From positions 5,295,501-5,359,500 of the forward strand of contig NZ_JBEJGX010000003.1 in assembly GCF_040253635.1 (NCBI RefSeq): a stretch of 64,000 bases of DNA. Direction: 5' to 3'. This document shows, piece by piece, positions 18,414 through 27,422 of this stretch (positions within the stretch are counted from its first letter, which is position 1; every line of letters starts with the position of its first letter). Position numbers and translations under genes: made by a program. Below the pieces are notes generated by a model. The model was not told the DNA's origin. It made no database searches and was given only the letters and a program-made list of their open reading frames with translations. The DNA is from Streptomyces sp. Edi2. GTDB lineage: Bacteria; Actinomycetota; Actinomycetes; Streptomycetales; Streptomycetaceae.

Positions 18414-19575
18414 TATCGCGCCCGAGCGCCGCGCCCTCGCCGATCGACTGGAGAAGGCCGGAGTCCTCACCACTCCTGCATGGCGAGCGGCGGTGGAAGC
18501 CGTACCCCGTGAGCTGTTCCTCCATCCCGGAGTGTTCCTGCCCGAGGAAGGCGGCCGGTGGCGACCGGTTACCGCACTCGGGTCCGAGCCGGCCGAGTGG
18601 GCAAAGATCGCCTACAGCGACCGGTCCCTGACCACGCAGCTCGACGGACACCTGACCGCCGATCAGGTCAGCGCCCTGGTGACGGGCTCCCCCACCTCGT
18701 CGTCCACCACTGCGGTCACCGTGGTGGACATGATCGAGCGCCTGGAGGTCGAAGACGGACACCACGTGCTGGAGATCGGCACGGGCACCGGCTATTCCTC
18801 GGCCCTGATGTGCCACCGGCTCGGCGAGGACAACGTGACGACGGTGGAAGTCGACCCCGAGGTGGCGGCCCGCGCGGACGCCGCGTTGGAGACGGCCGGA
18901 TTCGAGACGTGGACCGTGACCGGGGACGGGCTCCTCGGCCACCCCCGCCGCGCCCCGTACGACCGGGTCATCGCGACCTGTGCCGTCCGCCGGATCCCCT
19001 ACACCTGGATCAAACAGACCGAGCCGGGCGGCATCGTCCTGGCCACCGTCGGTGGCTCCTGGGGTTACGGCACCGGGCTGGCCAAGGTCACCATCGGCAA
19101 GGACGGCACGGCCGAGGGCCGGATCGTCGGCCGTTCCTCCTTCATGCAGGCACGATCCCAGGCCGCACTGCCGGTCGCCGGGGATCTGTCCGCCCGCACG
19201 GCCTACGCCGACAGCGAGCGACGGGCAGAGTTCCCGCCCACCCTGCTGGAAGAGTGGATGCCCGCCTTCCTCGCCCAGCTGGCCGCGCCGGGCGCACAGT
19301 TCGTCCGCGCTGCGACGCTCGAAGGCGGCCGGCTCCTGTACGTCTTTGATCCGGAACGCGAGTCCTTTGCCGAGTTCACCGCGGCCGGCGATGCCTGGAC
19401 GGTCCGCCAGGGCGGCCCCGTGGCGCTGTGGGACGACATCGAACAGTCTCTGACCTCCTGGCAAGACGCGGGCCGCCCCGACATTTCCGCCGTACGGCTC
19501 CACATCACGGACAGGTCCCACACGTACTGGATCGAGGACGCCCCGCTGCTCATCTGGCAACACCGTCTCGCCTGA
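18406..19575 (+). CDS. ATP-grasp peptide maturase system methyltransferase (PIMT-like)
   Basis: 389 residues from ATG 18406 (AAGGGA upstream). It belongs to the protein-isoaspartate methyltransferase-like enzymes that accompany graspetide maturases. Visible are WRAAVEAVPRELFLHPGVF, YSDRSLTTQL and the SAM-binding motif VLEIGTGTGYSSAL. VTTVEVDPEV and APYDRVIATCAVRRIP follow. In known systems the enzyme methylates an aspartate of the modified peptide, leading to an aspartimide or isoaspartate. It is full length although its maturase partner is truncated, so it may be an orphan or act on a peptide matured elsewhere. Confidence 0.85.
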   Translation: MTDIAPERRALADRLEKAGVLTTPAWRAAVEAVPRELFLHPGVFLPEEGGRWRPVTALGSEPAEWAKIAYSDRSLTTQLDGHLTADQVSALVTGSPTSSSTTAVTVVDMIERLEVEDGHHVLEIGTGTGYSSALMCHRLGEDNVTTVEVDPEVAARADAALETAGFETWTVTGDGLLGHPRRAPYDRVIATCAVRRIPYTWIKQTEPGGIVLATVGGSWGYGTGLAKVTIGKDGTAEGRIVGRSSFMQARSQAALPVAGDLSARTAYADSERRAEFPPTLLEEWMPAFLAQLAAPGAQFVRAATLEGGRLLYVFDPERESFAEFTAAGDAWTVRQGGPVALWDDIEQSLTSWQDAGRPDISAVRLHITDRSHTYWIEDAPLLIWQHRLA

Positions 19576-19793
19576 GTGAAGGCTGGCCGATGGCTGAGCG
19601 ATGGCTGAGGGAGGACAGTCATCGGTGCACCACCCCTCCTGGGGACACCCCGCTGCCTGCCTCCTGCTCCCTGACCAACCCAGGGCTCGGCGGCGGCCTC
19701 CGGGCCGGCCGCGGAAAGCCGGTCCTTATACCGGCGACCAGTTCGTTGCATCAGCAGGCGGGGGAAAGGGCCGGTGGGTCTATTTCAGGGGTT

Positions 19794-19799
19794 TACACT
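19794..19799 (+). promoter_or_regulatory. Probable -10 element of lsr2, leaderless start
   Basis: TACACT ends six bases before the lsr2 ATG, so transcription would begin at or next to the start codon. No ribosome site is visible before the ATG. Both points suggest a leaderless mRNA. No convincing -35 is seen. Confidence 0.45.
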
Positions 19800-19805
19800 G
19801 CCTGC

Positions 19806-20129
19806 ATGGCACAGAAAGTAATCACCATCTTCACGGACGACCTCACGGGCGAAGAGTCCACCGAGGCCGCCACGCACACTCTTTCTCTTGACGGTGTGAC
19901 TTACGAGATCGATTTGAGTCCGGACAGCTACGACCAGCTGCTGGAAGCCGTTGGGCCGTTCTTGAAGGCCGGCCGCAAGACCGGGAAGGGCCGTAAGCCG
20001 CGTAAGGCGGCGGCCAGCAGTGAGGACACTGCCGCGATCCGGGCCTGGGCCAAGTCGAGCGGCTACAACGTGAGCGACCGCGGGCGGGTGCCCGCTGAGA
20101 TTCGTGAGGCGTACCAAAAGGCCAAGTGA
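19806..20129 (+). CDS. lsr2: Lsr2-family nucleoid-associated protein
   Basis: 107 residues starting MAQKVITIFTDDLTGEESTE, the family signature. The N-terminal beta/helix dimerisation domain runs to about residue 60. A basic linker (GRKTGKGRKPRKAAA) follows, and the C-terminal DNA-binding domain has IRAWAKSSGYNVSDRGRVP with the AT-hook-like RGR. Lsr2 binds AT-rich DNA and silences acquired genes, H-NS fashion. Streptomycetes usually carry a main lsr2 and a paralogue (lsrL); I cannot say which this is. Confidence 0.93.
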   Translation: MAQKVITIFTDDLTGEESTEAATHTLSLDGVTYEIDLSPDSYDQLLEAVGPFLKAGRKTGKGRKPRKAAASSEDTAAIRAWAKSSGYNVSDRGRVPAEIREAYQKAK

Positions 20130-20146
20130 ATATTTTGGATAAACCG

Positions 20147-20175
20147 GAAGCCCCTCACCGCGTGTGAGGGGCTTC
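20147..20175 (+). terminator. Rho-independent terminator of lsr2
   Basis: Perfect 12-base stem (20147-20158 with 20164-20175), five-base loop, then TTTGT. One of the few hairpins here with a T-rich tail. About 70 bases on, a tract of CAGGCC hexamers (about 20370-20460) precedes the end of the convergent reductase gene. Confidence 0.88.
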
Positions 20176-20471
20176 TTTGTGTCCGGTTCCGGCGGCGCTG
20201 TCGGCCGGGGCGGCAGCGGGACGGCGTTCCGGGAATGAAAAGGAACAATCGCGAAGCCGAAGCCATTCTTTTCCCGGACAATCCGAACCCAGGGCTGTCG
20301 CCGTCGATCTCCGCGGCGCATTGCCGGGCCGCGGGAGATATGGCGGAGGCCGCCGCGCCCCGGGCGGCCCAGGATCAGGTCCAGGTCCAGGGCCAGGGCC
20401 AGGCTCCGGCCCAGGCCCAGGCCCAGGCCCAGGCCCAGGCCCCGGCTCCGGCCCAGGCCCCCGCCCCCTGG

Positions 20472-21479
20472 TCAGCGCCGCCGCAAGGACGCGTCCGCGA
20501 GGGCCGGCGGCAGGTAGTAGTTGTCGGCCGGGTTGAGGTCCGTGCCGGGCGGCACGATCGCGTCGATCCGGTCCAGGACGTCCGCGCCGAGTGTGACCTC
20601 GGAGCCCTCCAGCATGCTGTCGAGCTGGTCCAGGGTGCGCGGGCCGATGATCACGGAGGTCACCGCGGGGTGGGACCGTACGAAGGCGGTCGCCAGATGC
20701 GGCAGCGTGAGGCCCGCCTCGGCCGCGACCTTCGACAGTGCGGCGACCGCCTCCGCCTTCCTGGCGTTCTCCGGGACCGACAGGTCGAACTTCCGGCTCT
20801 CCAGGCCGGCGCGCGAACTGACGGACAGATCGCGGCCGGAGAGCCAGCCGGCGCTGAGCGGGCCCCAGGTCAGCACGCCCATCCCGTAGCGCTGCGCGGT
20901 CGGCAGCACCGCGCTCTCCACGCCGCGCGCCAGCATCGAGTACGGCGGCTGCTCGGTGCGGAAGCGGACGTGGCCGCGGCGCTCGGCGGTCCACTGCGCC
21001 TCGACGATGTGCTCGGCCGGGAAGGTCGAGGTGCCGATCGCCCGCACCTTGCCGGACCGTACGAGGTCCGAGAGCGCGGAGAGCGTCTCGTCGATATCGG
21101 TCGCCGGGTCAGGCCGGTGCACCTGGTAGAGGTCGAGGTAGTCGGTGCCCAGCCGGCGCAGGCTGTCCTCCACCGCGCGCATGATCCAGCGCCGGGAGTT
21201 GCCGCCGTGGTTGGCGTCCGGCCCCATCGAGTTGAAGAACTTCGTGGCCAGGACGACGTCCTCGCGGCGCCCCTTGAGCGCCTTGCCGACGATCTCCTCG
21301 GACTCGCCCGCGGCATACACGTCCGCGGTGTCCACGAAGTTGATCCCGGCGTCCAGCGCACGGTGCACGATCCGTACGCAGTCGTCGTGATCGGTATTGC
21401 CCCAGGCGCCGAGCATCATCGTGCCGAGCGCGTACTCGCTGACCGAGATGCCGGTACCGCCGAGGATTCTGCGCTGCAT
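20472..21479 (-). CDS. Aldo/keto reductase
   Basis: 335 residues with the AKR signatures: GINFVDTADVYAAGESEEIVG (catalytic Asp and Tyr), VLATKFFNSMG (Lys), LDLYQVHRPDP (His), and the NADPH-binding end TSVIIGPRTLDQL. It should reduce aldehydes or ketones with NADPH. It is divergent from an MmyB-type XRE regulator, an arrangement in which the regulator usually controls the reductase. Its start is followed upstream by a degenerate repeat tract. Confidence 0.92.
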   Translation of the reverse strand: MQRRILGGTGISVSEYALGTMMLGAWGNTDHDDCVRIVHRALDAGINFVDTADVYAAGESEEIVGKALKGRREDVVLATKFFNSMGPDANHGGNSRRWIMRAVEDSLRRLGTDYLDLYQVHRPDPATDIDETLSALSDLVRSGKVRAIGTSTFPAEHIVEAQWTAERRGHVRFRTEQPPYSMLARGVESAVLPTAQRYGMGVLTWGPLSAGWLSGRDLSVSSRAGLESRKFDLSVPENARKAEAVAALSKVAAEAGLTLPHLATAFVRSHPAVTSVIIGPRTLDQLDSMLEGSEVTLGADVLDRIDAIVPPGTDLNPADNYYLPPALADASLRRR

Positions 21480-21496
21480 GGGCTGCTCCTTGTGTC

Positions 21497-21600
21497 AGAT
21501 GCGAGATGCGAGAGAGGAGGTACGAGAGAGGAGGTACGAGAGAGGAGTTACGAGATACGAGATGCGAGATACGGATTACGAGCTATGCGATACGAGTTCT
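21497..21600. repeat. Degenerate ACGAGA-type tandem repeats
   Basis: Run of imperfect units built on TACGAGAGAGGAGG and GATACGAGATGCGA, between the divergent reductase and regulator genes. The purine-rich strand bias is striking for this genome. It occupies the shared promoter region. Confidence 0.7.
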
Positions 21601-21721
21601 CAGGGGCGCCCCCCGAGGGAGGTGTGCACCACCTTGCTGTCCGTAGGGGGAGCGGACCAGGCCCGTCGCAGCCTGGGTCCGGCGGAACCACCCGACCGGC
21701 CGTGCATCGCATACTGGACCG

Positions 21722-22609
21722 ATGCTGCACGCGGAAATCGAGATCGGCTCGTTCCTCAAGGCACGCCGGGCGGCGCTCGACCCGGCGGCCCTCGGCCTGC
21801 CCGACGGGGTCAATCGCCGCCGGGTGCGCGGTCTGCGACGCGAGGAGGTCGCCCAGCTCGCCGGCATCAGCGTCGACTACTACACCCGGATCGAGCAGGG
21901 CCGTGCGCCCGCGATCTCCGACTCCGTCCTGGACGCGATCGCGCGGGCGCTGCGGCTGTCCGACGGCGAGGTGACGTATCTGCGCAACATCGCGGCACCC
22001 CGGCGCCGCCCGGCGGACTGCGTCGCAGGTCCGGGCCCGGACGGCGGCCCGTGCGCCGTCCCCCGGCAGACCGTGCGCCCCGAGGTCCAGCGGCTCCTGG
22101 ACGCGATGGGGGACACCGTCCCGGCCGTGGTCCTCGGCCGCGGCCTGGACTTCCTGGCCTGGAACGCGCTCGGCGGGCGGATCGCCTTCGACCTCCCGGC
22201 GCTCGCCCCGGACCGGCGCAATGCCGCGCTGCTGGTCTTCCTGGACCCGGCGGCGCGCGCCCTGCACGCGGACTGGGAGGCGAAGGCCATGGAGGTGGTC
22301 GGCAATCTGCGCGCCGACAGCGGGCGGCACCCCGAGGACCCGCGGATCTGCGACGTGGTCAATGAACTCCTCGCGCACAGCCGGGACTTCCGGCGGCTCT
22401 GGGAGACGCAGTCGGTGCACGAGTGCCTGCGCGGCACCAAGACCCTCCTGCATCCACACGTCGGCGAGCTGGTCCTCACCTTCGAGAGCTTCCGGCTGAG
22501 CACGGATCCGGACCAGGCGCTGGTGACGTATACGGCCGCGCGGGGGTCAACGACGGAGGGACGGCTGCGGGAGCTGGCGGCACTCGGGGAGCCGGTGCTG
22601 ACCGCGTAG
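21722..22609 (+). CDS. XRE-family regulator with MmyB-like ligand-binding domain
   Basis: 295 residues. The N-terminal helix-turn-helix includes RRRVRGLRREEVAQLAGISV and DYYTRIEQGRAP, the classic start of MmyB-type regulators. The remaining 190 residues match the PAS-like ligand-binding domain (LGRGLDFLAWNAL, VHECLRGTKTLLHPHVGEL, LTFESFRL), which in MmyB binds a fatty acid. Such genes usually lie divergent to an oxidoreductase, as here. The stop codon lies within the first unit of a 26-base tandem repeat. Confidence 0.92.
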   Translation: MLHAEIEIGSFLKARRAALDPAALGLPDGVNRRRVRGLRREEVAQLAGISVDYYTRIEQGRAPAISDSVLDAIARALRLSDGEVTYLRNIAAPRRRPADCVAGPGPDGGPCAVPRQTVRPEVQRLLDAMGDTVPAVVLGRGLDFLAWNALGGRIAFDLPALAPDRRNAALLVFLDPAARALHADWEAKAMEVVGNLRADSGRHPEDPRICDVVNELLAHSRDFRRLWETQSVHECLRGTKTLLHPHVGELVLTFESFRLSTDPDQALVTYTAARGSTTEGRLRELAALGEPVLTA

Positions 22610-22726
22610 CGACGGCGGTGCTGCTGATCGCGTTGCGATGGCGGTGCTGCTGATCGCGTTGCGATGGCGGTGCTGCTGATCGCTTTGCGACGGCGGTGCT
22701 GCTGACTGCGTAGCGACGGTGGCGCT
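22604..22726. repeat. 26-bp minisatellite, about 4.7 copies
   Basis: Units begin at 22604, 22630, 22656, 22682 and 22708 (partial). Units 2 and 3 are identical and the others differ at one to four positions. The first unit includes the last codons and TAG of the MmyB-type regulator gene. Confidence 0.88.
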
Positions 22727-22777
22727 CCCTCGGGCGGACCACGAGCGGCCGGGGCCGTACGGATCAGATCCGCAGCC

Positions 22778-23803
22778 TCAACGGACGGCGTTTCCCACCG
22801 GGCTCTTCGCCGCGTTTCCCACCGGGCTCTCCGCCGTGTTTCCCAGCGGTCTTGCCACCGCGCTCCCCACCCCGCTCCCCCTGGGGGCAAGCGCCTCCCA
22901 CCGCACCGTGACCTCCCCCTGCCGCCGGCGCCGCGGGTCACCGGTCAGCGGCCAGTCCGTGGCCAGGGCCGCTACGGCGGCGCGCCACCGCTGGCGGGCG
23001 CCGAGCGCACCGAGCGGGGCGGCGGTGGCCCAGGCGCGGTCGAAGTCCCGCAGGAAGGCGTGCACCGGCTCGCCCGGCACATTGCGGTGGATCAGCGCCT
23101 TGGGGAGGCGTTCTGCCAGGTCAGAGGGGGTACGGAGGGAGCTGAGGCGGGCGGCGAAGGTGACCGTGCGCGGGCCCTCGGGACCCAGCGCCACCCAGAC
23201 GTGCCGTCGCCCTATCTCGTCGCAGGTGCCCTCGACCAGCAGCCCGCCGGGCGCCAGCCGTGCGCAGAGCCGTTGCCACACGGCGGCCACTTCGTCCTCG
23301 TCGTACTGCCGCAGCACATTCGCGGCCCGGATGAGGACCGGCACCCGCTTGCGCTGTCCCGGCAGCGGCACCTCGAAGCCGCCGTGGAGGAAGTCCAGCC
23401 CCGCCCGCTCGTACGGCCGGGCGGCCTCGACCCGGGCGGGATCTATCTCTATGCCGACGACCCGGGCGTCCGGGCACACCGTCCGCAGCCGGCCCAGCAG
23501 CTCCACCGCGGTCCAGGGCGCGGCGCCGTAGCCGAGATCGACCGCCACGGGGTCGGCGGCGCGGCGCAGCGCGGCGCCGTGCTCGGCGGCTATCCAGCGG
23601 TCCATGCGGCGCAACCGGTTGGGGTTGGTGGTCCCGCGGGTGGCGTTTCCGACGGGCCGGGACTGCCGGGGTATCAGAGCGGCGTCGGCCGAGACCAGGG
23701 AAACGGGTGGGGTGGGAGAAGCGGGAGAGGCGGGAGAGAGGGGGGAGCGGGGGAAGGCGGGGGAGATGCGAGAGACGCGGGAGGCGCTGGGGCGGCGGGC
23801 CAT
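22778..23803 (-). CDS. SAM-dependent methyltransferase, class I-like
   Basis: 341 residues from ATG 23803. A low-complexity Ser/Pro N-terminus of about 60 residues precedes the Rossmann core: AVDLGYGAAPWTAVEL (SAM motif I), VVGIEIDPARVEAARPY (acidic loop) and LIRAANVLRQYDEDEV. The C-terminus ends in three copies of a PVGNA-type unit, matching short repeats at 22780-22860. It is divergent from mshA. Substrate unknown. Confidence 0.85.
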   Translation of the reverse strand: MARRPSASRVSRISPAFPRSPLSPASPASPTPPVSLVSADAALIPRQSRPVGNATRGTTNPNRLRRMDRWIAAEHGAALRRAADPVAVDLGYGAAPWTAVELLGRLRTVCPDARVVGIEIDPARVEAARPYERAGLDFLHGGFEVPLPGQRKRVPVLIRAANVLRQYDEDEVAAVWQRLCARLAPGGLLVEGTCDEIGRRHVWVALGPEGPRTVTFAARLSSLRTPSDLAERLPKALIHRNVPGEPVHAFLRDFDRAWATAAPLGALGARQRWRAAVAALATDWPLTGDPRRRRQGEVTVRWEALAPRGSGVGSAVARPLGNTAESPVGNAAKSPVGNAVR

Positions 23804-23981
23804 GTCCTTGAGGGTATGGGGTGGCCGGGGGAAAGCCGTCCGCCCCGGCACCTGTGGCCCTCGCTTGGTCACGCTTTGGCAAAGTGCGGCCAGAGCGGGC
23901 CGGACGGAAATGGATGGCCGCGGTGCATTGTTGGAGGGGGTCGGAGGAGTGCCGCCCGCCCCGACCAGGAGGTAGCTCGAC

Positions 23982-25352
23982 GTGAGCCCACACGTGTCCC
24001 GGCTCCGCAGTCGGCCGCAGGGCCAGTTCCCGGGTCAGGCCCGCCTGCGCCTGCCCGGCAGCGCGCGCCGCCCGCGCCGGGTGGCGATGCTGAGCGTCCA
24101 CACCTCCCCGCTGCACCAGCCCGGCACGGGCGACGCCGGCGGTATGAACGTCTACATCGTCGAGCTGGCCAGGAAGCTCGCCTCGATCAACATCGAGGTG
24201 GAGATCTTCACCCGCGCCACCACCGGCACCCTCCCGCCCGTCGTCGAGCTCGCCCCGGGCGTCCTCGTACGGCATGTGGACGCCGGCCCGTACGAGGGCC
24301 TGGCCAAGGAGGAGCTGCCCGCCCAGCTGTGCGCCTTCACCCATGGCGTGATGCAGGCCTGGGCCGGCCACCGCCCCGGTTACTACGACCTGGTGCACTC
24401 CCACTACTGGCTCTCCGGCCATGTCGGATGGCTGGCCGCGGAGCGCTGGGGCGTCCCGCTGGTGCATGCCATGCACACCATGGCCAAGGTCAAGAACGCC
24501 GCGCTGGCCGCCGGCGACGCCCCCGAGCCGGCCGCCCGGGTGATCGGCGAGACACAGATCGTCCGGGCCGCCGACCGCCTGATAGCCAACACCGCCGAGG
24601 AGTCGGACGAACTCGTCCGGCATTACGAGGCCGAGCCCGGCAAGGTCGCCGTGGTGCACCCCGGGGTCAACCTCGACCGCTTCCGGCCCACCGGCGGCGA
24701 GGTCGCCGAGAGCCGAGCCGCCGCCCGCGCCCGCCTCGGCCTGCCGCAGGACGCGGTCATCCCGCTGTTCGCCGGCCGAATACAGCCGCTGAAGGCGCCC
24801 GACATCCTGCTGCGGGCCGCCGCCGCCCTGCTGGCCGAGGACCCCTCGCTGCGTTCCCGGATGGTCGTGCCCGTGGTGGGCGGCCCCAGCGGCAGCGGCC
24901 TGGCCAAGCCCGAGGGGCTGCAGAAGCTGGCCGCCCGGCTCGGCATCGCCGACCTGGTGCAGTTCCGCCCGCCGGTCGGCCAGGAACAGCTCGCCGACTG
25001 GTACCGCGCCGCATCGGTGCTGGTCATGCCCTCGTACAGCGAATCCTTCGGGCTGGTCGCCATCGAGGCCCAGGCCTGTGGGACCCCGGTCATCGCGGCC
25101 GCGGTCGGCGGTCTGCCGGTGGCCGTGCGCGACGGCGTCAGCGGCTTCCTCGTCAGCGGCCACGACCCGGCCGACTACGCCCGCGCGCTCGGCCGCTTCG
25201 CCGCGGACCCGGCCCTGCCCGCCCGGATGGGCACCGACGCCGCCCGGCACGCCCAGTCCTTCGGCTGGGACACCGCCGCCGCGGCCACGGGCGACGTCTA
25301 CACCGCCGCCATGCAGGAACACCGCCGTCACCTACGATCCCTCCATGGGTGA
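23982..25352 (+). CDS. mshA: D-inositol-3-phosphate glycosyltransferase
   Basis: 456 residues from GTG 23982 with an AGGAGGT ribosome site. MshA joins GlcNAc from UDP-GlcNAc to inositol 3-phosphate, the first step of mycothiol synthesis. GT-B fold: the N-terminal domain has [20 protein letters not shown] and [13 protein letters not shown]. The C-terminal GT4 domain has [17 protein letters not shown] and [20 protein letters not shown] (E-x7-E). It is followed at once by a YbjN gene, as in mycobacteria. Confidence 0.95.
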   Translation: MSPHVSRLRSRPQGQFPGQARLRLPGSARRPRRVAMLSVHTSPLHQPGTGDAGGMNVYIVELARKLASINIEVEIFTRATTGTLPPVVELAPGVLVRHVDAGPYEGLAKEELPAQLCAFTHGVMQAWAGHRPGYYDLVHSHYWLSGHVGWLAAERWGVPLVHAMHTMAKVKNAALAAGDAPEPAARVIGETQIVRAADRLIANTAEESDELVRHYEAEPGKVAVVHPGVNLDRFRPTGGEVAESRAAARARLGLPQDAVIPLFAGRIQPLKAPDILLRAAAALLAEDPSLRSRMVVPVVGGPSGSGLAKPEGLQKLAARLGIADLVQFRPPVGQEQLADWYRAASVLVMPSYSESFGLVAIEAQACGTPVIAAAVGGLPVAVRDGVSGFLVSGHDPADYARALGRFAADPALPARMGTDAARHAQSFGWDTAAAATGDVYTAAMQEHRRHLRSLHG

Positions 25353-25373
25353 CGAGCGCGACCCCCTCCACGG

Positions 25374-26009
25374 GTGACGAGCGACCCCTCCATGGCCGGC
25401 GAGCGAGAGACGAGCGGTGCAGTGGGCAACGGCAACACCACGGACGGGACGGCGGCGACGCAGGCCGACACGGTTCCGGCGGCGCAGGTCGTGACGGTTC
25501 CGACGGCGCAGGCCGTGATCGAGCGGACCCTGGCCGACGCCGAGCTCGAATGGGAATCGCCCTCCGACGGCACCTACGTCATCAAGCTCCCCGGCACCCG
25601 CAAGCTCTCCACGACCTGCTCGCTCATCGTGGGCAGGCACTCCCTGTCCATCAACGCCTTCGTCGTCCGCCACCCCGACGAGAACCACGAAGCCGTGCAC
25701 CGCTGGCTCCTCGAACGCAACACCCGCCTCTACGGCGTCAGTTACGCGATCGACAAGCTCGGCGACATCTATCTCGTCGGCAAGCTCCCGCTGGCCGCCG
25801 TCACCCCCGACGAGCTCGACCGCATCCTCGGCACGGTCCTGGAGAACGCCGACGGCAGCTTCAACACCCTGCTGGAAATGGGCTTCGCCACCGCCATCCG
25901 CAAGGAGTACGCCTGGCGGGTGTCCCGCGGCGAGTCCACCCGCAACCTGGACGCGTTCGCGCATCTGACGCGGGGGAGCGGCGCGGGGACGTCGGCCACT
26001 GAGTCGTAG
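25374..26009 (+). CDS. YbjN-domain protein
   Basis: 211 residues from GTG 25374; ATG 25392 is an equally possible start. A Thr/Ala-rich N-terminus of about 45 residues is followed by a YbjN-like domain (type III secretion chaperone-like fold) with AVIERTLADAELEWE, SLSINAFVVRHPDENHEAVHRW and GDIYLVGKLPL. It lies 21 bases after mshA, so the two are probably co-transcribed; the same pairing is seen in M. tuberculosis. An imperfect 25-base direct repeat (25332-25385) spans the junction. Function unknown. Confidence 0.85.
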   Translation: MTSDPSMAGERETSGAVGNGNTTDGTAATQADTVPAAQVVTVPTAQAVIERTLADAELEWESPSDGTYVIKLPGTRKLSTTCSLIVGRHSLSINAFVVRHPDENHEAVHRWLLERNTRLYGVSYAIDKLGDIYLVGKLPLAAVTPDELDRILGTVLENADGSFNTLLEMGFATAIRKEYAWRVSRGESTRNLDAFAHLTRGSGAGTSATES

Positions 26010-26131
26010 GCCGCTGAGCCGTCGGCCGCGGGAACGCCGGCTGCGGGATCGTCGGCCGCCGAGCGTAGGCCGCCGAGGGGCGGGCCGGGGGAGCGCCCCT
26101 GCCCCTCCGCGCGCTCCGCCTTTTGCGGAAA

Positions 26132-26149
26132 CGGCAACAATTCTTGCCG
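26132..26149. promoter_or_regulatory. 18-base palindrome CGGCAACAATTCTTGCCG
   Basis: Near-perfect inverted repeat (arms CGGCAA and TTGCCG, AATT centre) about 45 bases before the tiny leader ORF. Good position for an operator of the leader/methyltransferase unit. The regulator is unknown. Confidence 0.5.
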
Positions 26150-26194
26150 AACTCGGCAGCCCTGGCGCATGGTCGGCGCCAGGAGGTTCCCGCG

Positions 26195-26257
26195 GTGAAC
26201 GCGGACCTGATCGAGGAAGCACCGGCGGAGTACCCATCACTGGAGAAGGTGCGATGA
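26195..26257 (+). CDS. 20-residue leader ORF
   Basis: GTG 26195 is preceded by a perfect AGGAGG at 26181-26186 with eight bases spacing. The product is MNADLIEEAPAEYPSLEKVR, and its TGA overlaps the ATG of the methyltransferase (ATGA). The ribosome site is better than that of the main gene, so translation of this short ORF likely drives or tunes the downstream gene. It has no attenuation-style codon run. Confidence 0.55.
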   Translation: MNADLIEEAPAEYPSLEKVR

Positions 26258-27192
26258 CCGACAACGACCACACCCGCGACGGCAACCCCACTCAGAGCGG
26301 CAACCACACCCACACCCACACCCACACCCACACCCACAGCCACGCTCACGGCCACACCCCCGACCCCGACTTCGACTGGGCCGCCATGGCCGACCTGCTG
26401 GAGCTGGAGGGCGAGACGCACAGCCCCTACGTCCAGCAGGCCGTCACCGAGCTGACGCACCTCACGCCCCGCCGGATCCTGGACGTCGGCAGCGGCCCGG
26501 GCGTCGCGGCCTGCCGGCTGGCCGCGACGTTCCCGCAGGCCGAGGTCACCGCGGTGGACGGTGCGCCGGAGCTGCTGGCCCGGGCCGGGGAACGGGCCGG
26601 ACGGCTCGGCGTCCGGCTGCGCACGCAGCAGGCCGACTTCCCCGAGGGGCTGGCCGGTCTCGGGCCGGCGGACCTGGTGTGGTCCGGGCAGGCGCTCCAC
26701 CACGTGGGCGACCAGCAGGGCGTGGTGAAGCAGCTGGCCGGGCTGCTCGAACCCGGCGGGGTGCTGGCCGTCGTCGAGGGCGGCCTGCCGGCCCGCTGGT
26801 TCCCGCGCGACCTCGGTTTCGGACGCCCCGGACTGCAGGAACGGCTCGACGCGGCGCAGGCGGACCGCTTCAGCCGGATGCGGGCCGAGCTGCCCGGCTC
26901 GGTGGCGGTGGTCGAGGACTGGCCCGGCATGCTGCGCGCCGCCGGGCTCACCGACGCCCGGAGCAGGACCTTCCTCGTGGACCACCCCGCACCCCTGGCC
27001 GACGGACCCCGGCAGTTCGCGCGGCGATCCCTGGAACGGGCACGCCAGACGTTCGGCGATCTCCTGGACGCCGAGGACCGGGCGACCCTGGACCGGCTCC
27101 TCGACCCGGCCGACCCGGCAGGCATCGACCACCGTACGGACCTGTTCCTGCTGACCGCGAAGACCGTGCACTTCGGGACGGCGACTGCCTGA
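26254..27192 (+). CDS. SAM-dependent methyltransferase with His-rich N-terminus
   Basis: 312 residues. The first 35 are metal-binding in look: HTHTHTHTHTHSHAHGHT. The class I methyltransferase core follows with ILDVGSGPGVAACRLAATFP, VTAVDGAPELLARA, DLVWSGQALHHVGDQ and LEPGGVLAVVEGG. The DNA for the His tract is a run of CACACC/CACCCA units that could slip. It is coupled to the leader ORF. Substrate unknown; the His tract may bind Zn, Ni or Cu, or may just be expanded repeat DNA. Confidence 0.88.
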   Translation: MTDNDHTRDGNPTQSGNHTHTHTHTHTHSHAHGHTPDPDFDWAAMADLLELEGETHSPYVQQAVTELTHLTPRRILDVGSGPGVAACRLAATFPQAEVTAVDGAPELLARAGERAGRLGVRLRTQQADFPEGLAGLGPADLVWSGQALHHVGDQQGVVKQLAGLLEPGGVLAVVEGGLPARWFPRDLGFGRPGLQERLDAAQADRFSRMRAELPGSVAVVEDWPGMLRAAGLTDARSRTFLVDHPAPLADGPRQFARRSLERARQTFGDLLDAEDRATLDRLLDPADPAGIDHRTDLFLLTAKTVHFGTATA

Positions 27193-27422
27193 GCGCTGCG
27201 GCTTCTGTGCTTGCGCGCTTGCGCGCTTCCGCGTTCCCGAGCCCCTGCGCCCCCGGGGGCCGGCCGGAGCGATGCCGGTCGGCCCTTGGCCCCGGCCCCG
27301 GCTCGGCCCTCGGCCCTCGGCCGGGGGCCGAGCCGTAGCCACCGCCGCGCGGCCGCCCCCGTCCCGCTTCGCCTCGCCTCGCCCGGCCCCGCCCCGCCTC
27401 GCCCGGCTCCGCCCCTCCCCGC

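Noticed and set aside
16783..19563. A minus-strand frame of over 900 residues extending the XRE regulator
   Set aside because: It runs antisense through the methyltransferase. The regulator's own conserved start is near 17619.
20370..20460. CAGGCC hexamer array considered as a possible CRISPR or coding repeat
   Set aside because: Units are six bases with no spacers. It is simple-sequence DNA past the reductase stop.
23121..25331. Long minus-strand frame across mshA
   Set aside because: Antisense shadow of mshA caused by high GC; no domains.
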